From: Butyrivibrio proteoclasticus
GTDB lineage: Bacteria > Bacillota > Clostridia > Lachnospirales > Lachnospiraceae
Assembly: GCF_900115735.1 (NCBI RefSeq)
Contig: NZ_FOXO01000008.1
Coordinates: 83,265-147,264 of the forward strand
Reading direction: 5' to 3'
Length of the DNA stretch: 64,000 nucleotides
The position numbers and the translations under genes are program-made. The notes below the pieces were generated by a model. It was not told where the DNA came from and ran no database searches. It saw nothing but the letters and a program-made list of their open reading frames with translations. Each line of letters opens with the position of its first letter. Position 1 is the stretch's first letter. Shown in pieces: positions 7,293-17,187 of the stretch.

Positions 7293-10200
7293 ATGGAAAA
7301 AAGTAGGAAGATCCCGGAAAAAGTACTGATAGACTTTTTGATGATTGTCTTGGCATCATTTTTTTCGATACTTTACAATAGGCAGATATTGTACGTTGAC
7401 GAAATGAATCAGGTTCTTGCCGGTGTTTACTATATTTTTAAGTATATTCCGATCGTTCTGGTTACAGCCCTTGGAGGGGCTGTACCCGGAATGATCAGTG
7501 TGCTTGTGTTGTTTATCTATAAATCTATAGCTTACAGCAGTTTTTCTTATCTTTGTTTTATTTACCTTCTGGTTTGCTGCGTGACAGATATACTCGCCAG
7601 GAGAAAATTCTTTTCCAATATTCCAAAGACATTATTAACATCGGTATTTTTGCAGTTTCTTACAGGCAATTTCTGGGGAATCATTCTGTTTCTTTTGGCA
7701 GGAAAGAGCCTGACAGATTTTTCGGGAATAACCCATATATATATTTTTTTGAACGAGGCACCCGGGTGCTTTATAGGGTGTCTTATCGTGTATGCATTTT
7801 TCAGGTTTTTGCCGGCAGAAAAAAAGCTAAAACTTGGAAACGGGAAGTATTATGTGGATGCTTCCATTCTTGATGAAGATGAGCGATATGAGGTTGAAGG
7901 AAAATCCAAGATTGGCGCGGTTGTAATGAATATAATCGTGTTTGAAGCCATTGTTCTTGGTTTATCCGCAGAGCTTGCTTCAAATACTCTTATTCCTACT
8001 ATGAAAGTAAGGTCCATTGATGATACGATGGATTCTTATATTGATGAAAGATGGCATGATATTTCAAATACGGAGATGCTTGAGAGTCTGGTCAGCATCA
8101 CTATGATGAACGATGTTGTCACCAGTACAGAGGAGCTGGAAACAAATGGATACCAGCTTGGAAGTACAGCTTTTGGCGTAAAGCTTTCTATGCTGATTCT
8201 GATCATAGTTATTCCTCTTGCGGTATTTGTAAACAGGTATGCTCAACGGAGGATAGCAAGACCAATACGAAGTCTTTCCAAAGCTGTTACGGGAATCTAT
8301 AACTCTAATGACATTGATATAAACGCTAATGTGAAAGAAGTTCATAACCTGCATATAAACACCGGAGATGAAATTGAAGAACTGTACCACGCAATAGATC
8401 TGACTATTTACAGGCTGATGGAGTACATTGAGCTTGTTAAAACAAGGCAGAGTATAGAAGATCAGTTGAATATTGAAAAGAGTGCCAATGAGGCTAAGTC
8501 AAGATTTCTTTCCAATATATCTCACGAGATCAGAACACCAATCAATGCAGTTCTTGGGTTTGATGAGATGATTCTCAGGGAGTCCAATGACAGCACTGTG
8601 ATCAGGTATGCAAAAGATATTCAGAGTTCAGGTAAAACTCTTTTAGCACTCATTAATGACGTACTTGATTTTTCCAAGATTGAAGCGGGAAAGCTTGAGA
8701 TAATCCCTGTTGAGTATGAGTTAAGATCTCTTATTAATGACGTTGTGAACATGGCCAGAGTCAGGGCTGTGGAAAAAAATCTTGAGTTGCTCGTGAATGT
8801 GGAGGAAGAAATACCTCATGTCCTTTATGGCGACGAGGTTCGAATAAAGCAATGTGTTATCAATATAGTGACAAACGCCATTAAATATACTGAGGCAGGA
8901 AGTGTCACTATAGATATTTCATATGAGAATGTTGAGGCTGAAAGTCCGGAGGATGCATTTGAAGAAAATAAAATCCTTTTGGGAGTAAAAGTAACAGATA
9001 CCGGAATTGGAATCAAAGAAGAAGATATTGATAAGCTTTCAGGGGCTTTTGAAAGAATCGATGAAAAGAGAAACAGAACAATTGAAGGATCAGGACTTGG
9101 AATAAATATTGTGAACAGCCTCTTATCCATGATGGATTCAAAGCTTGTAGTTAAAAGCGAATATGGAAAGGGATCCGAGTTTTCTTTTGCAATAGTCCAA
9201 AGAGTTGTGGATATGGATCCTATCGGTGATTTCAGCGAGGCATATAAAGAGGCAGTTAAGGATACTCATGATTATCATGAGACCTTCCATGCGCCGGATG
9301 CTAAGATCCTGGTTGTTGATGATACCAAGACTAATCTCACTGTTGTGGAAGGCCTGCTGAAAAAGACTCAGATAATGGTTGATACTGCAACAAGCGGAAT
9401 GGAAGCACTTGATCTTGTATCGAAAAATAAGTATGACATAATCTTTTTAGACCACAGAATGCCTGAAATGGACGGTATCCAGACATTCCACGCCATGGAG
9501 GAACTAAGCGGCAATCTCAATAAAAAGACTCCTGTAATAGCGCTTACTGCCAATGCTGTATCCGGTTCAAGAGAAATGTATTTCAAGGAAGGATTTACAA
9601 ATTACATGTCTAAACCTGTAGATCCTGTCAAACTTGAAGATATGATAATGAGTTATCTTCCATCGTTTAAAGTTACAAGGCCCGGTGACAAAGATTTTGT
9701 ATCAAATGAGGAAGAGGAAAAAGAAACAGATAAAGAGGCAATGCAGGAAATTCTGAAGGTAAGCGGCATTGACATTGAAACAGCTATTGCAAGATGTGGT
9801 TCTCCTGACGTTGCGCTGGAGGTAATGAAAGATTTTAAACTTGCAATTGATGAAAGGTCTGGTCTTATTGAAAGATATGAGGCTGAAGGAAATATCAAAA
9901 ACTATACCATTTACGTGCATGGACTTAAGAGCTCAGCTCGGGCAATTGGTGCAATAGACCTTGCGGACAAGGCAGAATACCTTGAACAGTGCGGCAATGA
10001 TGAAAATGTTGATGCGATTAAAAAACTTACACCGGATCTTTTGGAGTTGTATAGAAGCTACAACCAAAAACTTTCTTTACTGACTAAGGAAGAAGATAAG
10101 GATAAGCCCGAAATAGCTGCAGAGCAGCTTGAAAGTGCATATGAGTCAATAAAAGAATTTGTTTCGGCGTCATATTTTGACAGTGCTGATGATATAATGA

Positions 10201-10307
10201 AGATGCTTGAAGAGTACCGTATTCCACAGGCGTATGCTTCCAAACATAATGAAATTAAGAGACTTATGGGAGCAGTTGACAGAGATGGGCTTTTGAATAT
10301 ATTGTAA
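7293..10307 (+). CDS. Membrane hybrid histidine kinase (HAMP-like, HisKA, HATPase, REC, HPt)
   Basis: About 1004 residues. The N-terminal 170 residues hold five or six membrane segments; a further pair of membrane segments flanks an extracytoplasmic stretch, ending near residue 325. Then come a HAMP-like linker, HisKA with H411 in SHEIRTP, a HATPase domain (NAIKYTEAG, DTGIGI, GSGLG), a receiver with D720 in FLDHRMPEMDG, and an HPt domain with H876 in YVHGLKSS. All phospho-relay residues are present. I choose the ATG at 7293, which has AGAGG five bases ahead; a GTG at 7269 would overlap the hydrogenase stop but lacks a binding site. Order implies signalling with the hydrogenase before it and the regulator after it. 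Confidence 0.9.
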   Translation: MEKSRKIPEKVLIDFLMIVLASFFSILYNRQILYVDEMNQVLAGVYYIFKYIPIVLVTALGGAVPGMISVLVLFIYKSIAYSSFSYLCFIYLLVCCVTDILARRKFFSNIPKTLLTSVFLQFLTGNFWGIILFLLAGKSLTDFSGITHIYIFLNEAPGCFIGCLIVYAFFRFLPAEKKLKLGNGKYYVDASILDEDERYEVEGKSKIGAVVMNIIVFEAIVLGLSAELASNTLIPTMKVRSIDDTMDSYIDERWHDISNTEMLESLVSITMMNDVVTSTEELETNGYQLGSTAFGVKLSMLILIIVIPLAVFVNRYAQRRIARPIRSLSKAVTGIYNSNDIDINANVKEVHNLHINTGDEIEELYHAIDLTIYRLMEYIELVKTRQSIEDQLNIEKSANEAKSRFLSNISHEIRTPINAVLGFDEMILRESNDSTVIRYAKDIQSSGKTLLALINDVLDFSKIEAGKLEIIPVEYELRSLINDVVNMARVRAVEKNLELLVNVEEEIPHVLYGDEVRIKQCVINIVTNAIKYTEAGSVTIDISYENVEAESPEDAFEENKILLGVKVTDTGIGIKEEDIDKLSGAFERIDEKRNRTIEGSGLGINIVNSLLSMMDSKLVVKSEYGKGSEFSFAIVQRVVDMDPIGDFSEAYKEAVKDTHDYHETFHAPDAKILVVDDTKTNLTVVEGLLKKTQIMVDTATSGMEALDLVSKNKYDIIFLDHRMPEMDGIQTFHAMEELSGNLNKKTPVIALTANAVSGSREMYFKEGFTNYMSKPVDPVKLEDMIMSYLPSFKVTRPGDKDFVSNEEEEKETDKEAMQEILKVSGIDIETAIARCGSPDVALEVMKDFKLAIDERSGLIERYEAEGNIKNYTIYVHGLKSSARAIGAIDLADKAEYLEQCGNDENVDAIKKLTPDLLELYRSYNQKLSLLTKEEDKDKPEIAAEQLESAYESIKEFVSASYFDSADDIMKMLEEYRIPQAYASKHNEIKRLMGAVDRDGLLNIL

Positions 10308-10336
10308 TAGAAAGCGAAAAATCGAAAGGAATTGAT

Positions 10337-11095
10337 ATGGAAAAGAAAGCATTCCTAATTGGACATACAAAAAGTTTCATGGTTAATGCCATTGTTGTAG
10401 GACTTCAGAAAGAGAATTATGAAGTTATAAGTGTAGCTCCAAATTCAAAGGCAATTAAAGAAGTGGAAGATAAACCAAGCATTTATCTTTTGTACCTTGG
10501 TGATACGACCATAGATGACGTTGATCTTTTTAAATATCTAAATGAAGCAATTGATACAGAGCGTTTTATGCTTTATCTTATCGGAAACAGAGATGAGCTG
10601 ACTCTTGCTCTTAGTTATATTGCAAAAGAGAAGGTTCAGGAAACATATCTTAGACCTTTGGATGTAAAGCTTCTTGCGGAACATCTTGACTCTGTGGTAG
10701 AATACAGCGCAGTTGATGAGAGTTTAAGAAAAAAGATTCTTATTATAGATGATGACGGTACCATGCTCAGAATGATGAAAACATGGTTGTCGGTCAAGTA
10801 TCATGTTTACATGGCTAGTTCAGGTAAGATTGCGCTTTCTTTCCTTGCTCAAAACCCTGTGGATCTCATTCTTCTGGATTATGAAATGCCGGTTATGAGT
10901 GGGCCTGAGGTGCTTAAGGAAATCAGAGGTAGTTCCAAACTTAAGCATACTCCTGTTATATTCCTTACAGCTAAGGATGATAAAGAAAGCGTTATGAAGG
11001 TAGTTAATCTCAAACCTGAGAAATACCTTCTTAAGTCTATGCCAAAAGAAAAACTTACAGGTGCTATCGACGACTTCTTACGAAGCCGTAAATGA
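10337..11095 (+). CDS. Response regulator with tandem (pseudo)receiver domains
   Basis: 252 residues. Residues 1-120 look like a receiver fold without the acidic pocket; residues 132-252 are a proper receiver with IIDDDG, the phospho-acceptor D181 in LLDYEMPVMSG, and the conserved FLTA and K near KYLLKSMP. There is no DNA-binding or enzymatic output domain, so it is probably a phosphate sink, relay or protein-interaction output for the hybrid kinase encoded 30 bases upstream. AAGGAA precedes the ATG. Confidence 0.85.
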   Translation: MEKKAFLIGHTKSFMVNAIVVGLQKENYEVISVAPNSKAIKEVEDKPSIYLLYLGDTTIDDVDLFKYLNEAIDTERFMLYLIGNRDELTLALSYIAKEKVQETYLRPLDVKLLAEHLDSVVEYSAVDESLRKKILIIDDDGTMLRMMKTWLSVKYHVYMASSGKIALSFLAQNPVDLILLDYEMPVMSGPEVLKEIRGSSKLKHTPVIFLTAKDDKESVMKVVNLKPEKYLLKSMPKEKLTGAIDDFLRSRK

Positions 11096-11121
11096 TAAAT
11101 AACTAAAAAGGAAATGATCAA

Positions 11122-12048
11122 ATGATATCAAAGCTTATTGACAGAATTGAAAAGACAGCTGCACCAATTGTTGTGGGACTTGATCCAAAACTTAATTTTG
11201 TTCCCGATAATATCAAAGAGAGATGTTTTGAGGAAAAAGGCGAGAATTTAGAAGGGGCTGCAGAGGCTTTTTGGCAGTTCAACAAAGAGATCATCGATAA
11301 CATTTATGATCTGGTTCCGGCAGTTAAACCTCAGATTGCAATGTATGAGGAACTTGGACTCCCCGGACTTGTTACATTTAAGAAAACAGTAGATTATTGT
11401 AAAGAAAAAGGTCTTTTAGTAATTGGTGATATAAAAAGAGGAGATATTGGCTCCACATCAGAGGCTTACGCTGTTGGACATCTTGGCTCAGTCAAGATTG
11501 GCGACAAGGTATTTAGAGGATTTGACGAAGATTTTGCTACCGTTAATCCCTATCTTGGTTCCGACGGTGTGAAGCCTTTTATTTCGGTCTGCAATACTGA
11601 AGACAGAGGAATATTTGTGCTTGTAAAGACATCAAATCCTTCAAGCGGAGAGTTTCAGGATAGAGTCATTGATGGAAGAGCTTTATATGAACTTGTTGGA
11701 GAACAGGTTGAAAAATGGGGCCTTGACTCAATGGATGGTTCGTACAGTAATGTTGGAGCAGTAGTTGGTGCTACATACCCTGAACAAGGCAAGGTTTTGA
11801 GAGACATTATGCCTCATGCTTACATTCTTGTTCCGGGTTATGGTGCTCAGGGCGGAAAGGGAAAAGATCTTGTTCACTTCTTTAATAAAGATGGCCTTGG
11901 CGCTATTGTAAACTCATCCCGCGGAATCATTGCAGCATGGAAGAGCGAAAACTACAGTCAGTTTAATGATGGCAAGGTTGGTGAAGCCGCAAGAGCAGCA
12001 GTTATTGATATGAAAAAAGACATTGCTGATGCGCTTGCGAACAGATAA
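11122..12048 (+). CDS. pyrF: Orotidine 5'-phosphate decarboxylase, type 2
   Basis: 308 residues, the length of the longer type-2 family. VGLDPKL near the N-terminus, the catalytic GDIKRGDIGSTS segment and the phosphate-binding VPGYGAQG segment are all present. It converts OMP to UMP, the last step of pyrimidine synthesis, in the cytoplasm. It begins 26 bases after the response regulator and may share its transcript, but it is functionally paired with pyrE downstream, which has its own promoter. Confidence 0.95.
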   Translation: MISKLIDRIEKTAAPIVVGLDPKLNFVPDNIKERCFEEKGENLEGAAEAFWQFNKEIIDNIYDLVPAVKPQIAMYEELGLPGLVTFKKTVDYCKEKGLLVIGDIKRGDIGSTSEAYAVGHLGSVKIGDKVFRGFDEDFATVNPYLGSDGVKPFISVCNTEDRGIFVLVKTSNPSSGEFQDRVIDGRALYELVGEQVEKWGLDSMDGSYSNVGAVVGATYPEQGKVLRDIMPHAYILVPGYGAQGGKGKDLVHFFNKDGLGAIVNSSRGIIAAWKSENYSQFNDGKVGEAARAAVIDMKKDIADALANR

Positions 12049-12078
12049 ATTGAAAACCTGTTTTTAGAGTTTTTCAAA

Positions 12079-12107
12079 TTGTGTATACAGTACTTAGGTG
12101 TTATAAT
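12079..12107 (+). promoter_or_regulatory. Sigma-A type promoter for pyrE
   Basis: TTGTGT (12079-12084), a 17-base spacer and a perfect TATAAT (12102-12107). It lies about 50 bases ahead of the chosen pyrE start. Confidence 0.65.
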
Positions 12108-12157
12108 CTACTAGTGATTTTTGTAATCTTAAAATGTTGCTCAAAGGAGACCAGAGT

Positions 12158-12835
12158 ATGGAAAGATACAAGGAAGAGTTCATAGAATTCATGGTTGACA
12201 GTAATGTTCTTAAGTTCGGAGAGTTCACTTTGAAAAGTGGACGTAAGTCACCATTCTTTATGAATGCCGGCGCTTATGTAACCGGATCTCAGCTTAAAAA
12301 GCTTGGTAACTATTATGCCAAAGCTATTCATGATACATTCGGGCTTGAGTTCGATGTTCTTTTTGGACCTGCATATAAGGGAATTCCACTTGCTGTTGCT
12401 ACAAGCATGGCAATCAGTGAACTATATGGAAGAGAAATCAGATATTGTTCCAATAGGAAAGAAATTAAAGACCACGGTGATAAGGGAATTTTATTAGGCT
12501 CTAAGCTTAGAGACGGAGACAGAGTTCTTATCATCGAGGATGTTACAACATCAGGAAAGTCAATTGAAGAGACTGTACCGATCATTCAGGAGCAGGCAGA
12601 TTGTGATATTGTCGGCCTTATGGTATCTCTTAACAGACAGGAGAAGGGGCAGGATTCTGACGCGAGTGCTCTGGATGAGATTAAAGAGAGATATGGCTTT
12701 AGTGCATCTTCTATTGTCAAGATGGATGATGTTGTAAATTATCTGTACAACAGACCAATCGATGGTGAAGTTGTTATTACAAAAGATATCAAGAAAGCCA
12801 TTGATGAGTATTATGCTGAGTACGGTGCAAAATAA
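12158..12835 (+). CDS. pyrE: Orotate phosphoribosyltransferase
   Basis: 225 residues. The PRPP-binding motif VLIIEDVTTSGKS is intact, and YCSNRKEIKDHG is the flexible active-site loop. It joins orotate to PRPP to give OMP, the substrate of the pyrF product next door. An in-frame ATG at 12134 exists, but AAGGAG lies eight bases before the ATG at 12158, which is preferred. Confidence 0.95.
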   Translation: MERYKEEFIEFMVDSNVLKFGEFTLKSGRKSPFFMNAGAYVTGSQLKKLGNYYAKAIHDTFGLEFDVLFGPAYKGIPLAVATSMAISELYGREIRYCSNRKEIKDHGDKGILLGSKLRDGDRVLIIEDVTTSGKSIEETVPIIQEQADCDIVGLMVSLNRQEKGQDSDASALDEIKERYGFSASSIVKMDDVVNYLYNRPIDGEVVITKDIKKAIDEYYAEYGAK

Positions 12836-12870
12836 TTTTTGCAGAGTGCAGGCAATATGAGGAGGGTCAT

Positions 12871-13023
12871 ATGGACGAACATACATATAAGGTACTTGGA
12901 GGCACAGGGGCTCTTAATATAGCCTTTGGCATAATTTCCATTATTGCGGGGATTGCAGTCGGGGTGCTTCTTATTATAAGTGGAGCTAAGCTCCTTGGAA
13001 GCAGAAAGAGAGTTATTATTTAA
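12871..13023 (+). CDS. Small single-span membrane protein, 50 residues
   Basis: An ORF too short for usual cut-offs: ATG at 12871 with GAGGAGG six bases ahead, 50 codons, TAA at 13021. The product starts MDEHTYKVLGG, has one long hydrophobic segment (about residues 15-37) and ends in a basic tail KLLGSRKRVII. The strong ribosome binding site, the coherent membrane design and the close fit between pyrE and the next membrane protein support it. Function unknown. Confidence 0.7.
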   Translation: MDEHTYKVLGGTGALNIAFGIISIIAGIAVGVLLIISGAKLLGSRKRVII

Positions 13024-13030
13024 GCATCAA

Positions 13031-13390
13031 ATGAGTAAAAAGAGTTCTTTTCGATTAAAGATAAAAAAACTTGAGCCGGTCAGAGACAGGTATATGTTTA
13101 CAGATAATAGACATCCTGAAAAGGGGATAATGTCTACTGTTCTTGGTGTACTCTCTGTGACCGCGCTTTCTCTTTCGGTTTATTTTTCATATGTAAATGG
13201 TGGACAGGCTATTATGAGATACGCCGCAGCGGCTTTTGTTGCGGCGATATTTTCATGTATAGGGCTGGTGCTTGGTATCAGATCCAGATTTGAAAAAGAC
13301 ATTTTTAAATTGTTTCCAAATCTGGGAATAGCACTTAACCTAATAGCCTTCCTTTTTGTTGTATTTATTTTAGTTTTAGGATTGGGATAA
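13031..13390 (+). CDS. Small polytopic membrane protein, 119 residues
   Basis: The frame is open from 12980, but a start there would overlap the preceding small gene; ATG at 13031 is chosen although its ribosome binding site is weak. After a basic 35-residue head there are three hydrophobic segments, the last at the extreme C-terminus. Similar small three-span proteins of unknown function occur in Lachnospiraceae; I cannot name the family with certainty. The M29 peptidase gene begins four bases after its stop, so the two are co-transcribed. Confidence 0.75.
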   Translation: MSKKSSFRLKIKKLEPVRDRYMFTDNRHPEKGIMSTVLGVLSVTALSLSVYFSYVNGGQAIMRYAAAAFVAAIFSCIGLVLGIRSRFEKDIFKLFPNLGIALNLIAFLFVVFILVLGLG

Positions 13391-13393
13391 AGA

Positions 13394-15490
13394 ATGAGTG
13401 AAGAACTTTACTACGAATTTTCAACTGACAGCGAAATGATAGGTGAAAGATATCAGCTTGCAGTTTCAAGGATAAAAGAAATAAAAAATGAAAAGCTTGG
13501 CATGCCGGAATATGACGAGTATTTCCGGTTTGTTTCAGGCTTTATTGAGATGATGGATGATACACTGAACTGGTCATTGGAGGGAGGACTTGAGAAGGAC
13601 TCCATTGAAGAGCTTGGCAAAAGAAACAAGGCTCTTTATGAGGATATTCTTCCTGAAAATTATGGCAGCTCTTTTGGTAATCCTGAGGTAGCTGTCCAAA
13701 AACTTGGAGAAGAGTTTGGAAAGATATTATCGAGCCTTTACTTTGAAATCCGCTCAATGATCCCAAGTGCGTTTGAGCATAACAGATTTGATATGGTCAT
13801 CAGGGCAGAGCTGTTTTTAGAGGTATATGGAGCTTTTTCATCTGCCTGTGAGGAAGGAAAGCTTCCTGAATATGAAACTATAAGACAGATAATGTACTGG
13901 TTCTACAGTGATTATGCTGAAGAAGAAAGGTGCATACGATTTGCACAGATGGTAGCTCCTGAGTCAGATTATGCAAGAGACATCATAATGAATAGTGATC
14001 TTACTGATCTGCGTTACTTATATAAATTCGGAGAATATATTACAGACAACGAGCTTAAGACTGCAGAGCATCTAAATACTCTGTCTCAGGAAGAGATTGA
14101 TAAGCTCGCAACCACTTATACAGAAGGATATCGCATTGGCTTTGCCATGACAGGCAAGGATATTACTATTAAGAAGACTGCGGCTATTGTTTATGAGCTT
14201 GGATTTGAAAGAATTGTAAAAAAAGCTGTTTCCAATTTTAAAGAAATTGGTCTTAAGTCCAGTATTTATAGGGCTAACATGTCTGTCTTTACAATGCTTG
14301 GAAGTGCCAGACGGTCGGGATATACAGGAGCAGTTCCCAATAAGCAGTTTGACTATGACCATAAAGATGACGATGCTCTTTATCTTGATGGAGCGCTTGT
14401 TACCAGAAGGCTTGAGGCCATGAGAGCTGCAGGTGAAAAGTATAAAAAGGAAGCTAAGGTTTTTGGAGGCCCGGCTGTTATCGAGACCTTTGGAGAAAAG
14501 CCCTTTGCCCCTGTTCCTAAAAAGGACGCTGTTCACTATAGCGATACTCAGAAGAAGCTTTTAAGCGACTTCAAGATTCAGAACAGTCTTATTATGAACG
14601 AATACATAATAGGAAAGGAAAGAAGCTTTACTATCATTGCTTTCCCTGTTCCCGAGATTGGGCCAAAGTTCCAGGAGATATTCAATGAAGTCGTTAAGAT
14701 AAATACACTTGATTACAAGCTGTATCAGAATATTCAGCAGAAGATCATAGATGCACTTGACGAGGCTGTTTACGTTGAAGTTAAGGGCATGAACGGCAAC
14801 AGAACAGATATGAAGGTTATGCTTCACGAGCTTAAAGACAAGGCTCATGAAACCAACTTCGAGAACTGTGTTGCCGATGTCAATATTCCTGTCGGAGAGG
14901 TATTTACATCGCCTGTTCTTAAGGGAACTAATGGTACACTCCACGTATCGGGAGTTTATCTGGAGGGACTTTTCTTTAAGAATCTTGAGATTACTTTCGA
15001 GGATGGATGTATAAAAGATTATAATTGTTCAAATTTTGAATCCGATGAAGAGAACAAAAAGTATATAAGCGATAACATTCTTTTTAATCATAAGACTCTT
15101 CCGATTGGAGAGTTTGCCATCGGAACTAATACAACTGCATACAGAATCGCGAGGGACTATTCTATAGCGGATAAGTTACCAATCCTTATAGCTGAAAAGA
15201 CGGGACCTCATTTTGCCGTAGGTGATACATGTTATTCTCACGAAGAAGACAATATTACATACAACCCAGATGGAAAGAGCATTATAGCAAGAGATAACGA
15301 GATTTCTTTAAATAGAAAGACTGATCCGGATAAAGCTTATTTTAGCTGCCATACTGATATAACCATTCCATATGATGAACTTGGAGAAATCAGAGCAGTA
15401 AAAGAAAACGGAGAAGGAATTGTTATTATTCAGAACGGGGAATTTGTTCTGCCGGGTACTGAAGAGCTGAATATACCAATTAAGGGTTAA
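13394..15490 (+). CDS. M29-family (AmpS/PepS-like) metallo-aminopeptidase with long N-terminal extension
   Basis: 698 residues; usual M29 aminopeptidases have about 370-420. The C-terminal 370 residues carry the family signatures: GEVFTSP with metal ligand E502, GEFAIGTN, GPHFAVG and the HTD segment in SCHTDI, so the dinuclear metal site looks complete. The first 300 residues form an alpha-helical region I do not recognise as a known domain. It should remove N-terminal residues from peptides in the cytoplasm. The preceding gene ends four bases before it. The double length is shared by some clostridial homologues by my recollection. Confidence 0.85.
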   Translation: MSEELYYEFSTDSEMIGERYQLAVSRIKEIKNEKLGMPEYDEYFRFVSGFIEMMDDTLNWSLEGGLEKDSIEELGKRNKALYEDILPENYGSSFGNPEVAVQKLGEEFGKILSSLYFEIRSMIPSAFEHNRFDMVIRAELFLEVYGAFSSACEEGKLPEYETIRQIMYWFYSDYAEEERCIRFAQMVAPESDYARDIIMNSDLTDLRYLYKFGEYITDNELKTAEHLNTLSQEEIDKLATTYTEGYRIGFAMTGKDITIKKTAAIVYELGFERIVKKAVSNFKEIGLKSSIYRANMSVFTMLGSARRSGYTGAVPNKQFDYDHKDDDALYLDGALVTRRLEAMRAAGEKYKKEAKVFGGPAVIETFGEKPFAPVPKKDAVHYSDTQKKLLSDFKIQNSLIMNEYIIGKERSFTIIAFPVPEIGPKFQEIFNEVVKINTLDYKLYQNIQQKIIDALDEAVYVEVKGMNGNRTDMKVMLHELKDKAHETNFENCVADVNIPVGEVFTSPVLKGTNGTLHVSGVYLEGLFFKNLEITFEDGCIKDYNCSNFESDEENKKYISDNILFNHKTLPIGEFAIGTNTTAYRIARDYSIADKLPILIAEKTGPHFAVGDTCYSHEEDNITYNPDGKSIIARDNEISLNRKTDPDKAYFSCHTDITIPYDELGEIRAVKENGEGIVIIQNGEFVLPGTEELNIPIKG

Positions 15491-15504
15491 AGAGGGAAAA
15501 GTAG

Positions 15505-15556
15505 CACAATATATTGTGTTATGTTATAGTAAACAAAAAATAGCATTTTGTTTACT
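15505..15556 (+). promoter_or_regulatory. Two inverted repeats upstream of purE
   Basis: CACAATATATTGTG (15505-15518) is a perfect 14-base palindrome, and AGTAAACAAA (15528-15537) is perfectly complementary to TTTGTTTACT (15547-15556). Neither is followed by a T-run, so they look more like operators or an mRNA hairpin than a terminator. No regulator can be named. Confidence 0.4.
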
Positions 15557-15587
15557 GGATATATAAAAGACAAAATGGAGGATTTAT

Positions 15588-16088
15588 ATGGCACAAGTTG
15601 GAATTGTAATGGGTAGTGACTCAGACATGCCGGTAATGGCAAAGGCAGCAGATGTTCTGGAAGAGCTGGGAATATCTTATGAGATGCGCATTATCTCAGC
15701 GCACAGAGAACCGGATGAGTTCTTTGAGTATGCTAAGACTGCTGAAGAAAAAGGCTTTAAGGTAATCATTGCAGGAGCAGGAATGGCAGCACACCTTCCG
15801 GGTATGTGCGCAGCAATTTTTCCTATGCCTGTTGTAGGAATACCTATGCATACAACTTCACTTGGAGGCCGTGATTCTCTATATAGCATTGTTCAGATGC
15901 CAACAGGAATTCCTGTAGCTACAGTTGCTATAAATGGCGGCGCTAACGCAGGAATACTCGCAGCCAAAATTTTGGCTACATCAGATTCAGAACTTCTTAA
16001 TAGATTGAAAGCATATACATCTTCACTGAAAGATAGCGTTATTAGAAAAGATGAGCATCTTCAGGAAGTAGGATACAAGAATTACTAA
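15588..16088 (+). CDS. purE: N5-carboxyaminoimidazole ribonucleotide mutase
   Basis: 166 residues, normal for class I PurE. MGSDSDMPVM, the ISAHREPDE segment with the catalytic His, and the GAGMAAHLPG segment are intact. It converts N5-CAIR to CAIR in purine synthesis. GGAGG precedes the ATG. It leads an operon purE-purM-purN-purD; purC, purF, purL and purH are not in the window. Confidence 0.97.
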   Translation: MAQVGIVMGSDSDMPVMAKAADVLEELGISYEMRIISAHREPDEFFEYAKTAEEKGFKVIIAGAGMAAHLPGMCAAIFPMPVVGIPMHTTSLGGRDSLYSIVQMPTGIPVATVAINGGANAGILAAKILATSDSELLNRLKAYTSSLKDSVIRKDEHLQEVGYKNY

Positions 16089-16130
16089 TTTATTATTCAG
16101 ATAAAATTATAGAAAAAGAGGAGTTTTATT

Positions 16131-17162
16131 ATGGCACTGGATTACAAGAAAGCTGGCGTTGACATCGAGGCAGGTTACAAGTCTGTGGAGCTTATGAAGG
16201 CTTACGTTAAGGAGACTATGAGACCTGAGGTACTTGGAGGACTTGGCGGGTTCTCCGGAGCATTTTCCTTAAAAGATATTAAGAACATGGAAGATCCGGT
16301 TCTTTTATCAGGAACAGATGGAGTTGGTACCAAGATCAAACTTGCTTTTCTTTTAGATAAACATGACACTATTGGAATTGATGCAGTAGCAATGTGCGTT
16401 AACGACGTTGCCTGTGCGGGTGGCGAGCCACTGTTTTTCCTTGATTATATAGCTTGTGGTAAGAATATTCCTGAGAAGATCGCAGCCATTGTTAAGGGCG
16501 TTGCAGAAGGATGCAAACAGTCTGATGCAGCACTTATCGGTGGTGAGACAGCAGAGCATCCTGGACTTATGCCTGAAGATGAGTATGATGTAGCAGGATT
16601 TGCTGTTGGTGTTGTTGATCGTAAGAATATGATCGATGGAAGCAGCATCAAAGCGGGTGATACACTTATCGGTGTAGCATCAAGCGGAGTTCATAGCAAT
16701 GGTTTTTCACTTGTTCGTAAAGTATTTGATATGACAAAGGAAAGCCTTGATACTTATTATGATGAACTGGGTGCAACTCTTGGAGAGACTTTATTAACTC
16801 CTACAAGAATCTATGTAAAGATGATGAAGTCCATCAAGAATGCCGGAGTTAAGGTTAAAGGTTGCAGCCATATTACAGGTGGCGGATTCTACGAGAATAT
16901 TCCAAGAATGCTTCCTGAAGGCATAACAGCAGTTGTCAAAAAAGACAGCTATGACATTCCACCTATTTTTACACTTATGCAGAAAAAAGGCGGAATTGAA
17001 GAACAGATGATGTACAACACATACAACATGGGACTTGGTATGGTTCTTGCAGTTGATCCAAGTGATGTGGAAAAGACTCTTAAAGCTATTGAAGCTTCAG
17101 GAGATAAGGCTTGGGTAGTAGGCGAGACTAAGGCCGGCGAGAGAAAAGTTGAACTTGTATAA
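16131..17162 (+). CDS. purM: Phosphoribosylformylglycinamidine cyclo-ligase (AIR synthetase)
   Basis: 343 residues, the family length. LSGTDGVGTK is the ATP-binding signature and HITGGGFYENIPR the second conserved loop. It closes FGAM to AIR with ATP, producing the substrate used at the PurE step. GAGGAG precedes the ATG; 42 bases separate it from purE. Confidence 0.97.
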   Translation: MALDYKKAGVDIEAGYKSVELMKAYVKETMRPEVLGGLGGFSGAFSLKDIKNMEDPVLLSGTDGVGTKIKLAFLLDKHDTIGIDAVAMCVNDVACAGGEPLFFLDYIACGKNIPEKIAAIVKGVAEGCKQSDAALIGGETAEHPGLMPEDEYDVAGFAVGVVDRKNMIDGSSIKAGDTLIGVASSGVHSNGFSLVRKVFDMTKESLDTYYDELGATLGETLLTPTRIYVKMMKSIKNAGVKVKGCSHITGGGFYENIPRMLPEGITAVVKKDSYDIPPIFTLMQKKGGIEEQMMYNTYNMGLGMVLAVDPSDVEKTLKAIEASGDKAWVVGETKAGERKVELV

Positions 17163-17187
17163 CAAATAAGAGTGTGGTGGAGTACAT

